Source of the DNA: Hydrogenophaga intermedia
GTDB lineage: Bacteria > Pseudomonadota > Gammaproteobacteria > Burkholderiales > Burkholderiaceae_C
NCBI GenBank assembly: GCA_945869245.1
Contig: CAMBOY010000147.1
Coordinates: 1-7,802, forward strand
DNA length: 7,802 nt
Reading direction: 5' to 3'
Shown here piece by piece: positions 1 to 5,154 of this stretch; positions within the stretch are counted from its first letter, which is position 1, and every line of letters begins with the position of its first letter. The notes under the pieces were generated by a model. It ran no database searches, was not told the origin of the DNA, and was given only the letters and a program-made list of their open reading frames with translations. The translations under genes and the position numbers were made by a program.

Positions 1-1365
1 CTGAAAAAAAGCGCGCTGCTGGCCGCCGCCGGTGGCACGCCGGTGGCGCTTCAACTGGCGGGCATGAGCGAGGCCGCCGCACAAGTGGCCGGCAGCGACT
101 ACAAGGCACTTGTCTGCATCTTTCTCTACGGTGGCAACGATGCCATCAACACGGTGGTGCCGTTTGACAGTGGCCGATACAACCTCTACGCCAGTCGCCG
201 ACAGGACATCGCCTGGCCTGGCAATCAACTGACGGCACTGTCGCCGCTGACCGCTTTGCCCTTCGGCATGCGCTTTGGCCTGCCCACACCGCTGGCGCCC
301 CTGGCCGACCTGTTCAACAACCACCATAAGCTGGCGGTGTTGATGAACGTCGGCCCGCTGGCGCGCCCGGGCACAAACAGCAGCAACTGGACCAATCCCG
401 CCCACGAGCCACCCAAGCTTTTTTCCCACAACGACCAGCAGTCGCTGTGGCAGTCCATGCGGCCCGAAGGCGATGTGTCCGGCTGGGGCGGGCGCCTGGG
501 AGACCGGGTGCTGGCCTCCAACAGCCAGGGCGCATTCACCTGCATCAACGCAGCGGGTAACGCGGTGTTCCTATCCGGCAAGCAGGTTTTGCCCTACACC
601 GTCAATGGCGGGCGGGCGGTGGTGCCTGAAAGCCAGGTCTTCGGGTCTACACAGTTGTCCGGTGTGATGCAGCAGATCGCCACCCAGACCAACGCACAAC
701 ACTGGTTCGAGATCGAACACGCCCAGATCATGCAGCGCGCCATTGGCAACGGGGCCCGCTTCAACGGGAGTACGGGTGCGGCACCTGAACCGCCCGGGTT
801 CGATTCCGCCAATCCCCTGGCGATGCAACTGCAATCGGTGGCCAAGACGATTGCCGCCCGCTCGGCCCTGGGGGTCAGGCGGCAGGTGTTCTTTGTGGCC
901 ATGGGCGGCTTCGACACCCATGCCGACCAGGCAGACCGCCACCCCCTGCTGCTGCAGCGCCTGGGCAGTGCCATGAAGTCCTTCTATGACGCCACGGTGG
1001 CGCTGGGGCTGGCCGACGCGGTGACCACGTTCACGGCCTCCGATTTCGGGCGCACTCTGACCTTCAATGGCAGCGGCACCGATCATGGCTGGGGAGCGCA
1101 CCACTTCGTCCTGGGGGGCGCTGTCAACGGGCGCCGGTTCTACGGTCAGGCGCCGCTGCTCCAGACCAATGGGACCGATATCGGCTTTGGGACGCAGGAC
1201 GCAGGCAGCGGCCGCCTGATTCCCACCACCAGCATCGAACAGCTGGGTGTGCGTCTGGGGCGGTGGTTCGGCGTGCCGGAAGCCGCATTGACCGATCCGA
1301 CCAGCGGCGTGTTTCCCAATGCCCGTGCTTTTGATCTGACCACGCTCAACGGTCTGCTGGCGTAG
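1..1365 (+). CDS. DUF1501 family protein, 5'-truncated by window edge
   Basis: The frame is open from base 1 to the TAG at 1363-1365, giving 454 visible residues. The true start lies outside the window, so the GTG at 43 is not a likely start. The first residues, LKKSALLAAAGG, look like the hydrophobic part of a Tat-type signal peptide whose twin arginines lie just upstream, so export is likely. DUF1501 hallmarks are visible: VCIFLYGGNDAINTVVP (about bases 112-162), GGFDTHADQ (about 904-930), SDFGRTLTFNGSGTDHGWG (about 1039-1095) and a C-terminal segment with TTSIEQLGVRLGRWFGV. DUF1501 belongs to the alkaline-phosphatase/sulfatase-like superfamily and is commonly encoded after a DUF1800 gene. 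Its substrate is not established. The 3' end appears intact, with no terminator visible after it. Family call is strong; function is unknown. Confidence 0.93.
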   Translation: MKKSALLAAAGGTPVALQLAGMSEAAAQVAGSDYKALVCIFLYGGNDAINTVVPFDSGRYNLYASRRQDIAWPGNQLTALSPLTALPFGMRFGLPTPLAPLADLFNNHHKLAVLMNVGPLARPGTNSSNWTNPAHEPPKLFSHNDQQSLWQSMRPEGDVSGWGGRLGDRVLASNSQGAFTCINAAGNAVFLSGKQVLPYTVNGGRAVVPESQVFGSTQLSGVMQQIATQTNAQHWFEIEHAQIMQRAIGNGARFNGSTGAAPEPPGFDSANPLAMQLQSVAKTIAARSALGVRRQVFFVAMGGFDTHADQADRHPLLLQRLGSAMKSFYDATVALGLADAVTTFTASDFGRTLTFNGSGTDHGWGAHHFVLGGAVNGRRFYGQAPLLQTNGTDIGFGTQDAGSGRLIPTTSIEQLGVRLGRWFGVPEAALTDPTSGVFPNARAFDLTTLNGLLA

Positions 1366-1379
1366 ACCGCTTTGCCGCA

Positions 1380-1413
1380 ATCCTTCGCCAACGACCACCC
1401 CGCGCGCTGATTG
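1380..1413 (+). repeat. Imperfect 34-bp repeat R1, copy A
   Basis: This stretch aligns without gaps to 5819-5852 with 29 of 34 bases identical by eye. Shared blocks are ATCCTTCGCCA at the left, CCACCCCGC in the middle and CGCTGATTG at the right. Both copies lie a few bases past a stop codon: 14 bases after the DUF1501 stop here, and 23 after the prfH stop in copy B. On the minus strand both copies read NQRAGW-x-x-AKD, so they could be the end of a lost gene rather than a non-coding element. Confidence 0.65.
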
Positions 1414-1553
1414 CTCGTGTTGTTGGTGCAGAGCCAGTGCGCGGCGCAGCGGTCGCAGCGATAGCCGGTGACGGTCACCGTGGTGTTGCCGCGCGGTTCT
1501 TTCAGGTGGCGGCTCTGCTCGAAAAACCTACGCTGGCATATCTGATCTGGCAT
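1410..1553 (-). pseudogene. Possible remnant of a small zinc-ribbon protein
   Basis: On the minus strand this frame reads HLKEPRGNTTVTVTGYRCDR followed by CAAHW and then NNTSNQRAGW. The segment VTGYRCDRCxxHW, with a CxxC knuckle, resembles the first half of short zinc-ribbon proteins. No second CxxC pair follows and no convincing start is visible. Downstream the frame runs antisense into the DUF1501 gene, where it is only a shadow. I treat it as a decayed fragment. It could equally be chance reading of debris. Confidence 0.25.
1505..1537 (+). repeat. Imperfect 33-bp repeat R2, copy A
   Basis: Aligns with 2108-2140 in the same orientation with one compensating pair of 1-base gaps and about 28 identical positions. 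Both begin GGTGGCGGC and contain GAAAAACC followed by ACGCTG. On the minus strand copy A reads ASVGFSSRAAT then a stop, and copy B reads SVGFSDRAAT and continues. A third-position change (GTA versus GTC, both valine) fits divergence of a once-coding sequence. Confidence 0.55.
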
Positions 1554-1690
1554 CGGATTTCGAGGTCATTCTGAGCGTCAACCGGTGATTGGGTGGTGCT
1601 TGCGGCATCATCCGGCCATGTTGTTGTGCCAAGAGGTCGTATGCGCCGATACCGCCAAATTCCGGTTGTCTTGGCGTTGCGCCTGCTGGG

Positions 1691-1783
1691 CATGGTTGGC
1701 GCTTGGTTGCGCCCAACAACCGCCAACTGGTGGCCGCCATTGAAAAGGCTTTGAGCGATAAGGAGATCACCCATGTCCGATGA
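1691..1783 (+). pseudogene. C-terminal remnant of an unidentified protein
   Basis: This frame ends at the TGA at 1781-1783 and reads RLVAPNNRQLVAAIEKALSD then KEITHVR, which looks like a real protein C-terminus with an amphipathic helix. No start or upstream domain is present. The sequence before about 1691 does not read as protein in this frame, so the gene is truncated at its 5' side. Its end overlaps the next small ORF by 11 bases, and that ORF's ribosome binding site lies within it, as in a translationally coupled operon. I cannot name the family. Confidence 0.4.
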
Positions 1784-1991
1784 CCCGAGGTGCTGTGGCA
1801 CCGGCACTTGCATCATCGACGGCGATGGCCGGTGTTGGTGCGGCCAAGTGTGGGACGGCGAAAAAATGTGCTTTGGCCCACCGCCCGAATTGATCGCGGT
1901 GGTAGAGCCAGCCCGTTCACTGGCTGGCACTTCAGAGCCCACCCCAACCCTGACCGAATGCGCACCCAGCGGCCGGACACAGCCCCGGTGA
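1773..1991 (+). CDS. Small cysteine-rich hypothetical protein
   Basis: 72 codons beginning with ATG at 1773. AAGGAG at 1760-1765 sits 7 bases upstream, a clear Shine-Dalgarno that fixes the start. The first 33 residues are dense in cysteine (positions 7, 8, 13, 21, 23 and 33) in the pattern CCGTGTC, then GRCWCGQ, then DGEKMC, suggesting a small metal-binding or disulfide-stabilised domain. The tail from about residue 34 is proline- and threonine-rich and may be an extension after loss of the original stop. There is no signal peptide or membrane segment. It sits in translational coupling with the remnant before it. I do not recognise a characterised family. The Cys block looks genuinely coding, but whether the gene is still functional amid this debris is uncertain. 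Confidence 0.6.
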   Translation: MSDDPRCCGTGTCIIDGDGRCWCGQVWDGEKMCFGPPPELIAVVEPARSLAGTSEPTPTLTECAPSGRTQPR

Positions 1992-2008
1992 GCTGACGCA
2001 TTGCCTTG

Positions 2009-2152
2009 TCATTGGGGCATCTGCTGAGGCTTGGTGTACGCCTCGCCGTTGGTGCTCTGGCTTGATTGCGGCGCCAACGCCCACCGCAGCAGCAGCAGAA
2101 AATTGCCGGTGGCGGCCCTGTCAGAAAAACCGACGCTGACTTTGTCGAGCCC
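2009..2152 (-). pseudogene. Possible C-terminal remnant read on the minus strand
   Basis: On the minus strand this frame reads DKVSVGFSDRAATGNFLLLL, then LRWALAPQSSQSTNGEAYTK, then PQQMPQ and a TGA at 2009-2011. It contains repeat R2 copy B, whose partner at 1505-1537 encodes nearly the same peptide (SVGFSSRAAT). No start codon or ribosome binding site is evident; upstream the frame runs into the terminator hairpin at 2169-2192. It is either a decayed gene end or a dispersed repeat that happens to be open. I recognise no family. Confidence 0.3.
2108..2140 (+). repeat. Imperfect 33-bp repeat R2, copy B
   Basis: Partner of the copy at 1505-1537, same orientation, about 600 bases away. The shared core includes GGTGGCGGC, CTG, GAAAAACC and ACGCTG. 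Sequence outside the core does not obviously align, so only a short block is shared. Confidence 0.55.
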
Positions 2153-2168
2153 TGGCCCTCCAGGCGGC

Positions 2169-2192
2169 AAAAAGCCCCGCCAAGGCGGGGCT
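2169..2192 (-). terminator. Rho-independent terminator of the fasciclin gene
   Basis: On the minus strand AGCCCCGCC, a TT loop and GGCGGGGCT form a 9-bp, almost all-GC stem followed by a run of five T's (plus-strand A's at 2169-2173). It begins about 24 bases past the fasciclin stop codon on that strand. On the plus strand no T-run follows the stem, so it acts in the minus direction. Confidence 0.85.
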
Positions 2193-2215
2193 CGAAGTGA
2201 CCGTGTTTGCCGTGA

Positions 2216-2671
2216 TTACTTGGGCATGATCACGCGGTCAATGACGTGGATCACGCCGTTGCTGGCCGCGATATCGGTCTTGACCACATTGGCTGCGTCG
2301 ACCTTCACACCACCGGTGGTGGAGACCGTGAGTTCGCTGCCCTGCACGGTTTTGACCTTGCCGGCCTTGACGTCGGCGGCCATGACTTTGCCTGGCACCA
2401 CGTGGTAAGTCAACACGGCGGTCAGCTTGGCTTTGTCTTTCAGCAAGGCATCGAGGTCGGCCTTGGGCACCTTGGCAAAGGCTTCATCGGTCGGGGCAAA
2501 CACGGTGAACGGGCCTTTGCCCTTGAGCGTGTCAACCAGACCGGCGGCCTGCAAAGCGGTGGCCAAGGTCTTGAATGAACCGGCCGCTACAGCGGTATCC
2601 ACAATGTCCTTGGCATGGGCGCTGCTCAGCGCGGCAAATGCGATGAAGGAGGCGATCAGAGTCTTTTTCAT
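2216..2671 (-). CDS. Secreted fasciclin (FAS1) domain protein
   Basis: 151 residues, stop TAA at 2216-2218. I chose the ATG at 2669-2671 because AGGA sits 7 bases upstream and the protein then starts with a classical signal peptide, MKKTLIASFIAFAALSSAHA, with likely cleavage after AHA at residue 20. An upstream in-frame ATG at 2716 would add 15 unlikely residues. The rest is one FAS1 domain: the H1 motif FTVFAPTDEAF at 55-65, the YH pair at 89-90 and the H2-type end NGVIHVIDRVIMP at 138-150. FAS1 domains mediate adhesion or extracellular protein contacts; the bacterial role is generally unclear. Length matches single-domain bacterial members. It is monocistronic, with its own terminator and a long upstream region carrying dyads. 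Confidence 0.95.
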   Translation of the reverse strand: MKKTLIASFIAFAALSSAHAKDIVDTAVAAGSFKTLATALQAAGLVDTLKGKGPFTVFAPTDEAFAKVPKADLDALLKDKAKLTAVLTYHVVPGKVMAADVKAGKVKTVQGSELTVSTTGGVKVDAANVVKTDIAASNGVIHVIDRVIMPK

Positions 2672-3039
2672 GGGTTTTCCTAGAGGTTGAGGGTGGAGAA
2701 CAGAACAGGGCGACAAAAAAGCAACCCACGTTGCACCGCTGCGTACACAACAGCTTGGCGTGTGCTTGAGGCAGTTGCCGCCGGTGATGCGGGTGAATGC
2801 CCACCGAAGTCATACTGCTTGGGATGAATTTTATCCGAGTAAAGACAAAAAAATACTGATTAGTATAAAAACCATACATGTAAGTATGGATAAAGACGAT
2901 TTGGTCTTTCCTCGGGGCCTGGCTCGTCGATGAACGGGACGCTTTGTCTTGGGTGTGCCGATGGCTGTGGCCGACTGTGCAGCGTCTGCGCAGGGTGGAT
3001 CTTGGTTGCGCGTGGGCGAATCAGCGCATGCTGTTGCTC
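2672..3039. other. Gene-free region upstream of the fasciclin gene
   Basis: I see no gene here. Bases 2672-2820 would be the fasciclin 5' leader if transcription begins near the AT-rich block; I see no convincing structured RNA in it. Bases 2822-2889 carry three dyads, listed separately. Bases 2890-3039 show no start with a ribosome binding site, no promoter and no recognisable homology up to the abrupt beginning of the acnB fragment near 3040. The open plus-strand frame across this stretch is the acnB frame extended upstream into unrelated sequence. Confidence 0.5.
2822..2889 (-). promoter_or_regulatory. AT-rich block with three inverted repeats, candidate fasciclin control region
   Basis: Three dyads lie in a local AT-rich block within GC-rich sequence: GGAT-N7-ATCC (2822-2836), ATACT-GATT-AGTAT (2853-2866) and CCATAC-ATGTAA-GTATGG (2872-2889). 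Their centres are about 31 and 21 bases apart, close to three and two helical turns. The minus strand contains -10-like hexamers (TAAAAT, TATACT), but I could not pair one with a good -35 at 16-18 bases. The block is 150-220 bases upstream of the fasciclin ATG. An operator or activator site is inferred from symmetry only. Confidence 0.4.
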
Positions 3040-3288
3040 ACTAAGATGGACGAGAGCGCGCGCATCAAGGACGACCACTGCGCCCGCTTCGGCGCCGCCG
3101 GTGCCCGGACTGAGATGCCCGGTTGCAGCCTGTGCATGGGCAACCAAGCCCAAGTGCGCGAAGGTGCGTCCGTGGTCGAGTACTTTGATGCCATGGGCAT
3201 CGTGAACAAGGGCGGCGCGGCGATCTACAAGTACTTGAACTTCAACGAGATTGAAGAGTACGTGGACAACGCGAAGAACGCGACGGTC
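3040..3288 (+). pseudogene. acnB: acnB (aconitate hydratase B) 3'-end fragment 1, internally deleted
   Basis: The frame reads TKMDESARIKDDHCARFG, then ARTEMPGCSLCMGNQAQVRE, then GASVVEYFDAMGIVNKGG and YLNFNEIEEYVDNAKN. This is the C-terminal part of AcnB, including the conserved PGCSLCMGNQ segment that contributes Fe-S ligand cysteines in aconitases. Homology begins sharply at about 3040; the WVAPP-type sequence expected just before it is absent. After GA, about 38 residues normally present (from TVxSTSTRN to KIP) are missing in frame, and the reading resumes at VVEY. No stop follows; the fragment runs straight into the lipoprotein pseudogene. It is a non-functional relic, and a complete acnB must exist elsewhere if the enzyme is used. 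Confidence 0.88.
3181..3230 (+). repeat. Perfect 50-bp direct repeat in acnB fragments, copy 1
   Basis: Identical over 50 bases to 5979-6028, encoding YFDAMGIVNKGGAAIY plus one base. Similarity continues at a lower level to about 3286 (partner about 6084), with roughly one base in six differing. The two copies have the same orientation, are about 2.8 kb apart and flank the lipoprotein pseudogene, rtcB and prfH. Confidence 0.9.
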
Positions 3289-3298
3289 AGGGTGGATT

Positions 3299-3685
3299 GT
3301 GGCGACTATCAAGCGTTTGATGTGTTGGGTATTGCTTGCGTTCGCCGTGGGCTTGACCGGTTGCGCTTCCATAGACCCTGCGACGGTTCGTTCTCAAGTG
3401 GCCGGCAAACGCATCGTGGTCGTTGCGTCTGTTGCCAACGAAGTGCCTATGGCTTTGCCCCGACGTCTGCCACCTATGTGATGCTCGGAGCAGCTTTGTT
3501 AGACAGTCGCTCAAGGCAGGTCATTGCCATGGTCAACGCACAAGCGTTTCAGTGGTTGCCCTTTGTCGCGTTGGATGCCGGTCCCTCACTCAAACCAGCT
3601 GCTGAGGGCGATGCGCGCGTCTATCAAGGCGCAGATTGACGTCACGGTGCTTGAGTTGCTCAGCAAACTTGGCTTGCGTCAGTAA
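3299..3685 (+). pseudogene. Lipoprotein gene disrupted by at least two frameshifts
   Basis: A GTG at 3299 is preceded by AGGG at 3289-3292. The frame then encodes KRLMCWVLLAFAVGLTGC, a lipoprotein signal peptide with lipobox LTGC (Cys 22), followed by ASIDPATVRSQVAGKRIVVV and ASVANEVPMA. That frame stops at 3479-3481. Protein-like sequence continues in the next frame (GFAPTSATYVMLGAALLDSR, then QVIAMVNAQAFQWLPFVALD), and the first frame resumes near 3590 with LLRAMRASIKAQIDVTVLEL to a TAA at 3683-3685. Restoring one base in GGCTTTGCC near 3455 would join the first two parts as PMAFAPTS. The product would be a roughly 130-residue outer-membrane-targeted lipoprotein of a family I cannot name. 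Real decay is likelier than sequencing error because the gene sits on an acnB relic, but error is possible. Confidence 0.7.
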
Positions 3686-3720
3686 GTGTCGTCAAAAGGT
3701 GTCAACCTTAGCGATGCAGC

Positions 3721-3750
3721 TTGTCTTTTGCTTCGGTAGCCCAATAAAAT
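3721..3750 (+). promoter_or_regulatory. Candidate sigma-70 promoter for the rtcB-prfH operon
   Basis: TTGTCT at 3721-3726, an 18-base spacer and TAAAAT at 3745-3750 form a plausible -35/-10 pair in the AT-rich spot between the lipoprotein pseudogene and rtcB. Transcription would start near 3757 and give a roughly 250-base leader before the rtcB ATG. I looked for the sigma-54 pattern used by the RtcR-controlled E. coli rtcBA operon (TGGCAC-N5-TTGC) and did not find it. Confidence 0.45.
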
Positions 3751-3821
3751 CCCGCCCCCAGTGTGCGCATTTACTTGCGCAACTACATCTGCCCCCTCAA
3801 CCACTCACCAGGAGAAGCTCC

Positions 3822-3881
3822 ATGCAAAACAACATGACCTCCCTGTGGGCTGGGTCAGCGGTGGCGGGGCTGTCGGTCTAA
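3822..3881 (+). CDS. Possible 19-residue leader peptide upstream of rtcB
   Basis: ATG at 3822 is preceded by AGGAGA at 3810-3815, one of the better ribosome binding sites in the window. It opens MQNNMTSLWAGSAVAGLSV and then stops (TAA 3879-3881). The peptide is short, mildly hydrophobic and of unknown family. It could be a translated leader for the rtcB-prfH transcript, a small membrane peptide, or the 5' stub of a gene lost in the rearrangements. I favour a stub or leader without being able to decide. Having a stronger ribosome binding site than rtcB is the main reason to list it. Confidence 0.35.
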   Translation: MQNNMTSLWAGSAVAGLSV

Positions 3882-3921
3882 GACGCTCCTCCTCTTTCTG
3901 TTCCGCGCCCATGGCTGGCCG

Positions 3922-3939
3922 GCAACGCGATGGCGTTGC
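3922..3939 (+). other. Hairpin in the rtcB leader
   Basis: GCAACGC (3922-3928), loop GATG, GCGTTGC (3933-3939) gives a perfect 7-bp stem about 65 bases before the rtcB start. No T-run follows, so it is not a simple terminator. It lies between the possible leader ORF and rtcB. It could influence leader stability or rtcB translation, or be chance in GC-rich sequence. Confidence 0.3.
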
Positions 3940-4005
3940 GCGGTAGGTTGTGGTGCGCGCGTCTGTCCCGGTCCGGTTTCAACATCTTTTGAACCTGGAT
4001 TTTTC

Positions 4006-5154
4006 ATGGGCAACTTTGTCAAAACCCTGTCGGACCGTGCCTGCGTGGTCGCGTCCGACACGACGTGGATGGAAGACGCTGCACTGGCGCAGCTGGTCAC
4101 CACGTCTCAACTCGAAGGCATGCGGCGCGTCGCCGGTATGCCCGATCTGCACCCCGGTCGCGGCTATCCGGTCGGCGCGGCCTTCTTTTCGGAGGGGCAC
4201 TTTTACCCCGCGCTGGTCGGCAACGACATCGGCTGCGGCATGGCGCTGTGGCAGACCGACCTAAAGGCGGCTTCGGTGAGTCTCGACAAGCTGGACCGCC
4301 GCGTAGGCAACATCGATGGCGCGATGGACGACGAGGCTTTGCGCGCTCAGGCGATGGCGGCCCACGGTGTGGCGCCCGGCGTGTACGAGGCGTCGCTGGG
4401 CACCATCGGCGGCGGCAATCACTTTGCCGAATTCCAGCAAGTGGACACGGTGTTTGACGGGAACGCGCTGTCCGCTCTGGGCATCGATAAGAAGCGCTTG
4501 CTGCTGCTGGTGCACACCGGTTCGCGCGGAATGGGCGAGCGTGTGCTGCGCTCCCACGTGGATGCCTTCGGGCACCGCGGGCTAGAGGGCGGTACGTCCG
4601 AAGCCGAGGCCTACCTTGCGCAGCATGACGTGGCCTTGCGCTATGCGCTGTGCAACCGCGAACTGGTGGTGCAGCGCCTGCTGGCGAATGTGCGTGCCGA
4701 TGGGCAGCGGCTACTGGACGTGCACCACAACTTCGTGGCGCCCGCGCAGATGCTCGGTGTGACCGGATGGCTGCACCGCAAGGGCGCGACGCCGTCGGAC
4801 CAAGGTCCGGTGCTGATTCCCGGTTCGCGCGGTGATTACAGCTACCTGGTGCAACCGCTGGAGCGTGACGAGGCCACGCTGCACTCGCTGGCGCACGGGG
4901 CGGGCCGCAAGTGGGTCCGCTCGGCCTGCAAGGACCGGCTTTTCAAACTGATGACGCCCACACAGATGGGGCGCACGGCGCTGGGCGGCCGGGTGATCTG
5001 CAACGACCGCCAACTGATCTACGAAGAAGCACCGCAGGCATACAAGGCCATCGACAGCGTTGTGCAGGCGTTGGTTGGTGCAGGGCTGGTGGCGTTGATC
5101 GCGCGCACGAACCCGGTGCTGACCTACAAGACGCGTGGGGAGTGCTGCGAATGA
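4006..5154 (+). CDS. rtcB: RtcB family RNA ligase, RtcB2 type
   Basis: 382 residues. RtcB joins RNA 2',3'-cyclic-phosphate/3'-phosphate ends to 5'-OH ends using GTP and Mn2+, through a guanylylated histidine. Visible motifs are MPDLHPGRGYPVG (45-57), GNDIGCGM with metal ligands D74 and C77 (72-79), GGGNHF (135-140), HTGSRG (170-175), DVHHNF (238-243), HRKGATP (257-263), IPGSRGDYSYL (271-281) and LAHGAGRKW with the probable guanylylated H297. All catalytic motifs look intact. The length, the AHGAGRKW form and the downstream prfH mark the RtcB2 branch, reported to reseal 16S rRNA cut in the decoding centre. The ATG at 4006 gives the expected MGNFVKTLSD start, although no good Shine-Dalgarno precedes it. 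Its stop overlaps the prfH start (ATGA), so the two are translationally coupled. No rtcA or rtcR is visible. Confidence 0.97.
   Translation: MGNFVKTLSDRACVVASDTTWMEDAALAQLVTTSQLEGMRRVAGMPDLHPGRGYPVGAAFFSEGHFYPALVGNDIGCGMALWQTDLKAASVSLDKLDRRVGNIDGAMDDEALRAQAMAAHGVAPGVYEASLGTIGGGNHFAEFQQVDTVFDGNALSALGIDKKRLLLLVHTGSRGMGERVLRSHVDAFGHRGLEGGTSEAEAYLAQHDVALRYALCNRELVVQRLLANVRADGQRLLDVHHNFVAPAQMLGVTGWLHRKGATPSDQGPVLIPGSRGDYSYLVQPLERDEATLHSLAHGAGRKWVRSACKDRLFKLMTPTQMGRTALGGRVICNDRQLIYEEAPQAYKAIDSVVQALVGAGLVALIARTNPVLTYKTRGECCE

Larger units (their letters stand above)
1366..1690. other. Gene-free stretch of degraded sequence
   Basis: I see no intact gene here. It holds one copy of a 34-bp repeat (1380-1413), a minus-strand remnant with a zinc-ribbon-like motif (about 1410-1553), one copy of a 33-bp repeat (1505-1537) and a near-perfect dyad CGGTGAC-G-GTCACCG at 1466-1480. 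The dyad falls inside the minus-strand remnant and may only reflect a VTVTG codon string. From about 1540 to 1690 minus-strand frames read protein-like for short runs but switch frame, as expected of decayed coding sequence. Confidence 0.55.

Noticed and set aside
571..1398. 275-codon minus-strand open frame
   Set aside because: It is antisense to the well-supported DUF1501 gene, has no recognisable domain, and is the kind of long shadow frame expected in GC-rich coding sequence.
3003..3039. Third R1 copy just before acnB fragment 1
   Set aside because: Only about nine bases (AATCAGCGC) match the reverse complement of R1, too short to distinguish from chance.
2860..3372. 170-codon minus-strand open frame
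   Set aside because: It lies antisense to acnB fragment 1, whose plus-strand translation matches aconitase B; the minus-strand translation is low-complexity and unrecognisable.
3764..3781. Paired TGCGCA palindromes upstream of rtcB as operator sites
   Set aside because: Each is a 6-base GC-rich palindrome with a 6-base gap, easily found by chance here, and no conserved context is visible.
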